A DNA stretch of 5,332 nt from an uncultured Clostridia bacterium (GTDB lineage: Bacteria > Bacillota > Clostridia > Saccharofermentanales > Saccharofermentanaceae), in the NCBI GenBank assembly GCA_946405115.1, contig CAMJGB010000141.1, positions 1 to 5,332 on the forward strand. Reading direction: 5' to 3'. The position numbers and the translations under genes were made by a program. The notes beneath the pieces were generated by a model that searched no databases, was not told the origin of the DNA, and saw only the letters and a program-made list of their open reading frames with translations. Positions within the stretch are counted from its first letter, which is position 1; every line of letters begins with the position of its first letter. Below are positions 1 to 5,332 of the stretch, piece after piece.

Positions 1-2075
1 AAGAGTCCGTTGGAGTACTCTTTTCGAATTTCCTCGTAACCCGTCTCAGCCGTACCTGTCTTACATACAACGTCTATCGGGAAGTTAGAGAAGATGTCCT
101 GTGCAGTACCGGGCCATGTTGAAGTACCGGTTACAACGCATCTCATGGCATAACGTACAGCCTCGATGTTGGCTTCGCTTATGTTAAGAGGAACGGATTG
201 TGTCTGTCCCTCATAAAGGATAGTACCGTCAGTTGCAGTTACGTTATCGATGACATAAGGCGTAACGAGTGTATTGGTTGCAATTCCTGCGGTGTAGCGG
301 CAAAGCTGCATGATGGTAAAGCAGTTATCGAACTGTCCGATAGCTGACTGCGCCGTATCAGCAGGGAACCATGTACGGTCGTATTCATACTCGTGAAGCA
401 GGATCTTAGTCTCACGGCTGGCTCTTACACCTCTGATCTCACCGGGAAGATCAATTCCTGTGTACTCTCCAAGTCCCAATCTCTCGCCCATGGCATCAAT
501 GTTATCGATACCTGTGTCTACTCCAAGTCTCATGAAGTAAATGTTGCAGGAAGTAGCCATGGCTCCGTTAAGATCCAAAGGTCCGTGGCCGCTGTCAGGG
601 AACTCGAGGCAGCGGAATGTCCAACCGCCGATGTCGATAGGTGAATCACAGGGATACCAGGTTGATCCGGGCGAGATTACGCCGGTCTCAAGAGCCGCAA
701 GTGCAGTACACATCTTAAATGTGGACCCCGGAGCGTACTGTGACATGATGGCTCTGTTCCACAAAGGCATGTCTTCAGCCGTTATATCCTCGTATTCACC
801 GAGTCCGAGGTAATACTGGAGCTGCTCCTCTGCCCTCTCGTCTCCGTACATTGAAAGAACGAAGTCGTTAGGGTCGAAGTTAGGATAAGAACCCATTGCG
901 AGAACCGCTCCTGAATTAACATCCATAACTACGAAAGCGCCGGCGTTAGCTGTCTTATAACCTGTCTGCTCAATGATCTCGGCGTTCATGGCATCTTCGA
1001 TATATGTCTTAAGAGCTTCGATTCCGACTCTTTGAAGGTCTGTGTCTATCGTAAGCTGAACCGTCGCTCCGCTTTGTGCAGGAATGCCGTAATTTGAAGG
1101 GAAGAAAATTCCCTCCTGTCCCTGTGTAGTCCATGTATTGTAAGTAGAGATACCAGAACTTCCGTGCAGATATCTTTCCATCTGTGATTCAACGCCGGAC
1201 TGACCTACAAGGTCGCTGTTCGAATATCCGTAAGGCGCAAGCGTTGCAAGGGATTCCTGTGAGATTCTTCCTACGTAACCTACAACGTGGCTCGATAACT
1301 GAGCTGCAGGAGTATAAGTTCTCCTGTAGGTCTTAGTAGTAATAATTCCCATGTAATGGTAGTTTTGCTCGTTAAGAATCGTAACGAGCTCGTCGGGAAC
1401 GTTAGTAGCGATCTCAACAGGCGTTCCCGTCTGGAAGGACCAGTTATCCTTAAATATCTGGAATCTGATACGGATAATCCTGTAGGCTTCTTCCTCGGTA
1501 TAGCTTGTATCCACTTCGAAAAGCTGTCTTAGGTAAAGGTAGAATACCTGAGGATCAGTCTTAACGTAGTTATCTGAATATGTAACTATAATTCCCTCAG
1601 AATAGTCATCGAGATTAAAAAGGTTATGGTCAGTCTGCCACAGTCTTATCTCTTCCTCATCCTTAAGGAAACGGAACGGCTCGGTAGCAAAATATTCATC
1701 GAGCTCAGACTCGCTTATGCAGTTATACTGATCAAAAAGATAGCTTAACTCGAGACACATCGCGTTAAGATCATCATTCTCCATATAAGCATTGGAGATC
1801 ATGATAGTATTTACTTCCTGTGAAGTTGCAAGGACTACTCCGTTTGCATCGATGATATCTCCTCTCGGAGCAGTAACAATATACTGTCTCGATACACCTT
1901 CGGATGAAGCTGAGATCGTTCTCTGATAACCGGAGAATTGCAAAGCTGCGGTTCTGTAGAGAATTACAGCACCGAATATGCAGAAAATTACACCCAGGAT
2001 AAAGTATCTGTTTCCAATGATCTCCAAGATAGAGGTAAGGACGGATTCCTGCTTGTTCTTTACATTGTCAGCCAA
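1..2075 (-). CDS. mrdA: Penicillin-binding protein 2 (class B peptidoglycan DD-transpeptidase), 3' end cut by window edge
   Basis: Class B penicillin-binding protein that cross-links peptidoglycan outside the membrane as the transpeptidase of the Rod/elongasome complex. Seen: 691 complete codons with no stop, open at the window edge. A short cytoplasmic N-terminus is followed by one membrane anchor (about residues 24-40), then the class B motif APRGDIIDANG (69-79), a pedestal/dimerisation domain up to about 335 containing GQSGVESQMERYLHG (from 291), and the transpeptidase domain from about 340. All catalytic motifs are present: STFK (Ser451 nucleophile, Lys454), SCN (Ser509, Asn511) and KTGTAE (Lys672-Gly674), so it should be active. 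The start is TTG: an in-frame TAA lies two codons upstream and AAAGGAG sits 7 nt before it. It overlaps the end of mreD by 16 nt. The nucleophile is about 120 residues further in than in E. coli PBP2 (Ser330), so the pedestal is enlarged. PBP2 rather than the division enzyme PBP3/FtsI is inferred from the mreCD context; some Firmicutes call this gene pbpA. The C-terminal part is not visible. Confidence 0.95.
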   Translation of the reverse strand, partial: MADNVKNKQESVLTSILEIIGNRYFILGVIFCIFGAVILYRTAALQFSGYQRTISASSEGVSRQYIVTAPRGDIIDANGVVLATSQEVNTIMISNAYMENDDLNAMCLELSYLFDQYNCISESELDEYFATEPFRFLKDEEEIRLWQTDHNLFNLDDYSEGIIVTYSDNYVKTDPQVFYLYLRQLFEVDTSYTEEEAYRIIRIRFQIFKDNWSFQTGTPVEIATNVPDELVTILNEQNYHYMGIITTKTYRRTYTPAAQLSSHVVGYVGRISQESLATLAPYGYSNSDLVGQSGVESQMERYLHGSSGISTYNTWTTQGQEGIFFPSNYGIPAQSGATVQLTIDTDLQRVGIEALKTYIEDAMNAEIIEQTGYKTANAGAFVVMDVNSGAVLAMGSYPNFDPNDFVLSMYGDERAEEQLQYYLGLGEYEDITAEDMPLWNRAIMSQYAPGSTFKMCTALAALETGVISPGSTWYPCDSPIDIGGWTFRCLEFPDSGHGPLDLNGAMATSCNIYFMRLGVDTGIDNIDAMGERLGLGEYTGIDLPGEIRGVRASRETKILLHEYEYDRTWFPADTAQSAIGQFDNCFTIMQLCRYTAGIATNTLVTPYVIDNVTATDGTILYEGQTQSVPLNISEANIEAVRYAMRCVVTGTSTWPGTAQDIFSNFPIDVVCKTGTAETGYEEIRKEYSNGL

Positions 2076-2677
2076 GAATTATCTCCTTTCCTCTTCTCAT
2101 CAATAAGAACGGGATTAACACCGCCCTTGTAAGGTCCTATAAATCTTAACAATAAATAGATAGGTACTGCAGCATAAAGATTGAGCAAAGTCTGCGGCAA
2201 AATTGATTTCAAAAATATCTGTGAGAATTCAAGGTTATAAACCAGACTTGGCACAATCTGAGACCAAAGGAATATAACAAGATGACCGACACTCTTATAT
2301 AGTAAAGTGGCCGCTACAACCGAGACAAAAGCAAGTATAAAGTTACGTTCAATCCTAACGGTAAAGAATGATGAACCAAATGCTGCAGCTGCAACCATTA
2401 CGAAAAGACCAATACCAATTGCCGTATTGACGCTTCCGTCAAGGCCTGTAACAGAAGGTGCTGAGAAATAGTCTCTGATGATTCCTGCCAGAGCACCGAA
2501 TACAATGCCGTCCCAGAATCCGAACATATAAGCTACAAGAACTACCATGATAAACATAAGGTCTGCATGAAGACCATATAGAGTAAGGAAGCCCGGGAAA
2601 GTTACCTGTACTGATGAGAACAACAGAAGGTAAACGGCATATACAACATATTTACGAATCTGTGCTGACCGTTTCAT
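2060..2677 (-). CDS. mreD: Rod shape-determining protein MreD
   Basis: Integral membrane subunit of the elongasome, working with MreC, PBP2 and RodA in side-wall synthesis; its biochemical role is poorly defined. Seen: 205 aa, very hydrophobic, with about five to six membrane segments (roughly 10-27, 39-53, 54-68, 86-102, 112-128 and 165-180) and a charged C-terminal tail (about 184-205). The segment at 38-72, with ADLMFIMVV, then FGFWDG and AGIIRDYFSA, fits the MreD family pattern of a Gly-rich helix ending in an Asp before a small turn. It is somewhat longer than typical MreD (about 160-180 aa), mainly through the tail. The ATG at 2677 has a GAGGAAG site just upstream and lies inside the end of mreC (26-nt overlap); its own end overlaps the PBP2 start by 16 nt. 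The family call rests on hydropathy plus position between mreC and a PBP2 gene, since MreD sequences diverge strongly. Confidence 0.93.
   Translation of the reverse strand: MKRSAQIRKYVVYAVYLLLFSSVQVTFPGFLTLYGLHADLMFIMVVLVAYMFGFWDGIVFGALAGIIRDYFSAPSVTGLDGSVNTAIGIGLFVMVAAAAFGSSFFTVRIERNFILAFVSVVAATLLYKSVGHLVIFLWSQIVPSLVYNLEFSQIFLKSILPQTLLNLYAAVPIYLLLRFIGPYKGGVNPVLIDEKRKGDNSWLTM
2083..2089 (-). promoter_or_regulatory. Ribosome binding site of the PBP2 gene, inside mreD
   Basis: On the minus strand this reads AAAGGAG and lies 7 nt before the TTG at 2075-2073. It is embedded in the last codons of mreD. It decides the start: the PBP2 frame is closed by TAA at 2081-2079, no ATG occurs near the start of the frame, and the next TTG (codon 17) has no comparable site and would trim the cytoplasmic tail before the membrane anchor. 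Confidence 0.85.
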
Positions 2678-3554
2678 ACACTTCCTCAGAGAGCATCTCC
2701 ATGTTCTCTAATTCATCGAAAGGCACCATTATAAAGATGTCATTAAGATCAGCGATATCCGAATAAGGTCTCAGTGTAGCAGTGATATTAAGCTCGTTAG
2801 ATGTATCTACAGATTCGATTACACCTATAGGAATTCCCTGAGGGAACAATCCTCCCTCACCAGAAGTAACGATCTCATCGCCTACATTAGGGATAACATC
2901 AGGATCGATGCCTGTTACAAGGCAAAGTCCCTGCTGTTTCAATGATGCATCACCTGTAATTATGAAGGTAGCACCGTTAACGGCATTAACCTTACCGCTG
3001 ACCTGGAATCCCTCGTGCAAGAGCATAAGGATAACGGAATCATCTTCGTTAACTTCAATAACACGGCCGACGAGATTCATTCTAACGTCTACTACCGCCA
3101 GGGACTGTCCCTGTTCAAGATAGATTCCGTCAGAATTACCTACTCCGGCTCTGATAACCGAGAACCACTCATCGGAATCTCTTGATAATACTGAAGCTCC
3201 GAAAATATCGTAATTAGAAAAGACTTCCCTGATATGAAAAGCTTCCTGGAGCTCCTCATATCTGATGGCAGCCTCTTCATTCTGTGTAAGCTGATACTGA
3301 AGTTCTGCAATTTCCGCTCTTAACTGCTCATTCTCATTTCTGATGGCAATACCATCTGTCAAAGCAGCCCAGAAGCCTGAAATTGAATTACCGGTGTACT
3401 TAACAACTTTCTGTATAGGATTAACAACGGCTCCTATAGGCTTCAAAACAACATTAAGGGGACTTCCCGGGAATGAACCGAGGATGATCACAGCCAGAAT
3501 GATAAGTAATGAAACGACTGTAAGGAACCGCTTGTTAGTCAGCAGTTTACGCAT
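2652..3554 (-). CDS. mreC: Rod shape-determining protein MreC
   Basis: Bitopic scaffold of the elongasome; it assembles outside the membrane and is known to bind and switch on PBP2. Seen: 300 aa, a usual length for MreC. A short positive N-terminus (MRKLLTNKR) precedes one membrane anchor (about 10-27), then a coiled-coil stretch (about 70-105, rich in Glu, Leu and Gln), then the beta-rich domain (about 115-278). Family signatures are LVGRVIEV (161-168) and GDEIVTSGEGGLFPQGIPIG (225-244), followed by the typical ATLRPYSDIADL (259-270) near the end. A short acidic tail (280-300) follows, whose last codons are shared with mreD. Two bases separate the ATG from the stop codon of the SEC-C gene. 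There is no strong ribosome binding site upstream (only A-rich sequence), so translation probably depends on reinitiation after the SEC-C gene. mreB is not next to it, unlike in many bacteria. Confidence 0.97.
   Translation of the reverse strand: MRKLLTNKRFLTVVSLLIILAVIILGSFPGSPLNVVLKPIGAVVNPIQKVVKYTGNSISGFWAALTDGIAIRNENEQLRAEIAELQYQLTQNEEAAIRYEELQEAFHIREVFSNYDIFGASVLSRDSDEWFSVIRAGVGNSDGIYLEQGQSLAVVDVRMNLVGRVIEVNEDDSVILMLLHEGFQVSGKVNAVNGATFIITGDASLKQQGLCLVTGIDPDVIPNVGDEIVTSGEGGLFPQGIPIGVIESVDTSNELNITATLRPYSDIADLNDIFIMVPFDELENMEMLSEEVYETVSTDS
2681..2687 (-). promoter_or_regulatory. Ribosome binding site of mreD, inside mreC
   Basis: The minus strand reads GAGGAAG, with the GAGG core 6 nt before the mreD ATG at 2677. 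It lies within the coding end of mreC, so ribosomes finishing mreC pass directly over it, which suggests translational coupling of the two membrane partners. Confidence 0.65.
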
Positions 3555-3556
3555 TT

Positions 3557-4078
3557 TTATGCTTGCTTTTTACCGCAACAAACCTTGTATTTCTTGCCTG
3601 AACCGCAAGGACAGGGATCATTTCTTCCTACCTTGTTGGAATGAGCAATGGTTGTCTCTCTGTATGCGCGGGCAATCTCAGCTGTCTTGTTCTCATCGAG
3701 AACCTTGCTCCATGAAGGAAGCTTGAACAACCACTTAGCCTTAGCATCTCTCATGTTGAAGTAAAGTTTCTCATAATCAATGTCGAGGTTGATATCTGTA
3801 TCGTCATCAACATTCTCTACATCGAGCTCGTTGTTAAGGGATGTCTTGATACCGTCGAGGAATCCTACGAAGATATCCATTGTTTCCTTTGTAAAGCCGA
3901 GCTTAGCAGCAAGCTCTGAAGCCTTACCGGATGTGAATTCCTTATTGTCAGGATAGGAAGAAAGGATCTTGTCATAAGCATCCTTCTCCATTACATAATA
4001 AGCGTTGATATAACGTGTATAGGATGTCTGATCCTTTACGTTCTCAGAATTGTCAATCCATGTCTCGTAATAAGTCAT
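3557..4078 (-). CDS. Small SEC-C zinc-motif protein of unknown function
   Basis: Function unknown. Seen: 173 aa, no signal peptide or membrane segment, so probably cytoplasmic. The C-terminus (about 149-173) is a clear SEC-C motif, [19 protein letters not shown], with the CxCx8CC cysteine pattern at C156, C158, C167 and C168. In SecA the same motif binds zinc and helps contact SecB and ribosomes; many small stand-alone proteins also carry it without a defined role. The N-terminal 145 residues have helix-like composition, an acidic stretch around 83-103 (rich in Asp) and a W-containing patch, [14 protein letters not shown] (about 110-123); I do not recognise a named domain there. The ATG at 4078 has AAAGGAG 7 nt upstream. 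The gene starts 15 nt after icd and ends 2 nt before mreC, so it is probably cotranscribed with both. A link to protein quality control or export is possible from the motif, but not shown. Confidence 0.9.
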   Translation of the reverse strand: MTYYETWIDNSENVKDQTSYTRYINAYYVMEKDAYDKILSSYPDNKEFTSGKASELAAKLGFTKETMDIFVGFLDGIKTSLNNELDVENVDDDTDINLDIDYEKLYFNMRDAKAKWLFKLPSWSKVLDENKTAEIARAYRETTIAHSNKVGRNDPCPCGSGKKYKVCCGKKQA

Positions 4079-4085
4079 TTCAATT

Positions 4086-4092
4086 CTCCTTT
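4086..4092 (-). promoter_or_regulatory. Ribosome binding site of the SEC-C gene
   Basis: The minus strand reads AAAGGAG, 7 nt before the ATG at 4078, filling most of the 15-nt gap after the icd stop codon. The gap leaves no room for a separate promoter or a hairpin terminator, supporting cotranscription with icd. Confidence 0.8.
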
Positions 4093-4093
4093 A

Positions 4094-5290
4094 TTAAAGC
4101 TTTTCAGCAATAGCCTTGAGGAAGTCCTCTGTATTAACAACATTCTTTGTAGGAACATCGATAAGGTTCTTGAGGTCGCCTGTGATAGTACCGGACTCGA
4201 TTGTCTCGATGGAAGCCTTCTCAAGTCTGTCAGCAAAGTCAGCAAGCTCAGGGAGCTCATCGAGCTCAGCACGCTTTCTCAAAGCGCCTGTCCAAGCAAA
4301 GAGAGTAGCCATAGGGTTTGTTGATGTAGCCTCACCCTTAAGGTACTTGTAGTAGTGTCTTGTTACTGTGCCGTGAGCAGCCTCATACTCATAAACACCG
4401 TCAGGTGAAACGAGTACGGATGTCATCATTGCAAGTGAACCGCAAGCAGAAGCGAGCATGTCGGACATTACGTCACCGTCGTAGTTCTTGCATGCCCAAA
4501 CGATACCGCCCTCGGATCTCATGATTCTTGCAACAGCATCATCGATCAAAGTGTAGAAGTATTCGATGCCTGCAGCCTCGAACTTGGACTTGAACTCTGC
4601 CTCGTAAACCTCAGCAAAGATATCCTTGAATCTGTGGTCATATGTCTTGGAAATTGTATCCTTTGTAGCGAACCAGAGGCTCTGCTTAACATCAAGAGCA
4701 TACATGAAGCATGAACGTGCGAAAGCCTCGATGGACTTATCTGTGTTATGCATTCCCTGGATGATACCTGCGCTCTCGAACTCGAAGATTGTCTTCTTCT
4801 CTGTTCTTCCGTCAGGATAAGTAACTACGAGTTCTGCAGTAGCAGGTCCGTCAACACGAAGCTCGCTGTTTCTGTATACATCACCGTAAGCATGTCTTGC
4901 GATAGTGATAGGCTTCTTCCAGCAGCTTACGAAAGGATCGATACCCTTAACAAGGATAGGAGCTCTGAATACAGTACCGTCGAGCATAGCTCTGATAGTT
5001 CCGTTAGGGCTCTTCCACATCTTGTGGAGATTATATTCTGTCATACGCTGAGCGTTCGGCGTAATAGTAGCGCACTTAACTGCAACACCCAATTCCTTTG
5101 TGCGGTTTGCAGAATCGATTGTAACCTGATCACCGGTTGCATCTCTGTTAGGAAGTCCCAAGTCAAAATACTCAGTCTTAAGGTCAACAAAAGGAGTGAT
5201 TACGATATCCTTAATCTGCTTCCATACAACTCTGGTCATCTCATCGCCGTCCATCTCAACGAGCGGCGTCTTCATAGCAATCTTAGACAT
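4094..5290 (-). CDS. icd: NADP-dependent isocitrate dehydrogenase, homodimeric type related to eukaryotic IDH1/IDH2
   Basis: Cytoplasmic enzyme converting isocitrate to 2-oxoglutarate and CO2 with reduction of NADP; in anaerobes it mainly feeds glutamate synthesis and NADPH supply. Seen: 398 aa, full length for this subfamily (human IDH1 is 414), colinear from VEMDGDEMTR at the N-terminus. Residues matching human IDH1 substrate and metal sites are present: Thr75/Thr77 region of KCATITP, Ser94, Arg100, Arg109, Arg132, Tyr139, Lys210, Asp250, Asp273 and Asp277. The NADP-binding segment AAHGTVTRH (304-312) keeps the Arg-His pair typical of NADP preference in this group. It is unlike the E. coli-type Icd, whose activity is controlled by AceK phosphorylation of a serine in a different context. 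The ATG at 5290 has GGAGGA 5 nt upstream; the next Met (codon 6) has no such site and would clip the fold. First gene of the visible cluster, followed after 15 nt by the SEC-C gene. Confidence 0.98.
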   Translation of the reverse strand: MSKIAMKTPLVEMDGDEMTRVVWKQIKDIVITPFVDLKTEYFDLGLPNRDATGDQVTIDSANRTKELGVAVKCATITPNAQRMTEYNLHKMWKSPNGTIRAMLDGTVFRAPILVKGIDPFVSCWKKPITIARHAYGDVYRNSELRVDGPATAELVVTYPDGRTEKKTIFEFESAGIIQGMHNTDKSIEAFARSCFMYALDVKQSLWFATKDTISKTYDHRFKDIFAEVYEAEFKSKFEAAGIEYFYTLIDDAVARIMRSEGGIVWACKNYDGDVMSDMLASACGSLAMMTSVLVSPDGVYEYEAAHGTVTRHYYKYLKGEATSTNPMATLFAWTGALRKRAELDELPELADFADRLEKASIETIESGTITGDLKNLIDVPTKNVVNTEDFLKAIAEKL

Positions 5291-5295
5291 AAAAG

Positions 5296-5301
5296 TCCTC
5301 C
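5296..5301 (-). promoter_or_regulatory. Ribosome binding site of icd
   Basis: The minus strand reads GGAGGA, 5 nt before the ATG at 5290. It is the strongest match to the 16S tail in the window, fitting a highly translated metabolic enzyme. The remaining upstream 31 bases are AT-rich but too short to identify a promoter with both boxes. Confidence 0.8.
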
Positions 5302-5332
5302 AACTTCATAATAACTGCATTATTTTAAAGTA

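Noticed and set aside
393..813. Two overlapping plus-strand open frames opposite the PBP2 transpeptidase domain
   Set aside because: The minus strand encodes the SxxK and SxN motifs through exactly this region, so these frames are shadows.
3557..3640. Remnant of secA, suggested by the SEC-C motif
   Set aside because: The motif sits in a complete 173-residue gene with its own start and ribosome binding site; no other SecA part is present, and stand-alone SEC-C proteins are common.
4075..4272. 65-codon minus-strand frame overlapping the end of icd
   Set aside because: Low-complexity Leu/Ser/Arg composition typical of a shifted frame; it is inside icd and the real SEC-C start has its own ribosome binding site.
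4748..5311. 187-codon open frame on the plus strand opposite icd
   Set aside because: Its translation has no recognisable domain and is rich in Ser and Arg/Cys as expected of an antisense shadow; icd on the other strand is unambiguous.
5302..5332. Possible -10 boxes upstream of icd (TATTAT at 5308-5313, TAAAAT near 5322-5327 on the minus strand)
   Set aside because: AT-rich sequence gives such matches by chance, the -35 region lies outside the window, and the nearer box would leave a leader too short to hold the ribosome binding site.

Overview
All supported genes in this window lie on the minus strand and are packed head to tail, so they read from the right end of the window to the left: NADP-type isocitrate dehydrogenase (icd), a small SEC-C zinc-motif protein, mreC, mreD, and a PBP2-type peptidoglycan transpeptidase (mrdA/pbpA class) that runs off the left edge. 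Junctions are 15 nt, 2 nt, a 26-nt overlap and a 16-nt overlap, and I see no terminator between genes. The simplest reading is one transcription unit entering from or starting just beyond the right edge.

The organism looks like an anaerobic, low-to-moderate GC Firmicute of class Clostridia (gut or rumen Lachnospiraceae/Oscillospiraceae-like). This is inferred from the strong AAAGGAG/GGAGGA ribosome binding sites, the mreC-mreD-PBP2 order, an unusually long clostridial-style PBP2, many cysteines in an extracytoplasmic protein, and a small SEC-C protein of a kind seen in these genomes. The species cannot be named from the window.

Region by region (left to right): 1-2075 is the PBP2 gene, missing its 3' end but including all three catalytic motifs (SxxK, SxN, KTG); 2060-2677 mreD; 2652-3554 mreC; 3557-4078 the SEC-C protein; 4094-5290 icd; 5291-5332 the leader of icd with its ribosome binding site. 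There is no gene-free stretch longer than about 42 bases.

MreC, MreD and PBP2 are known partners in the Rod/elongasome complex, which makes side-wall peptidoglycan in rod-shaped cells. MreC contacts and activates PBP2, and MreD is the integral membrane partner. mreB, the usual upstream neighbour, is not here; its place is taken by icd and the SEC-C gene. Icd is a cytoplasmic enzyme giving 2-oxoglutarate and NADPH, with no obvious mechanistic link to the elongasome, so its linkage may be only positional. I found no phage, CRISPR, transposon, RNA gene or clearly new system. The points worth a second look are the gene context, the enlarged PBP2 pedestal, and the uncharacterised N-terminal part of the SEC-C protein.
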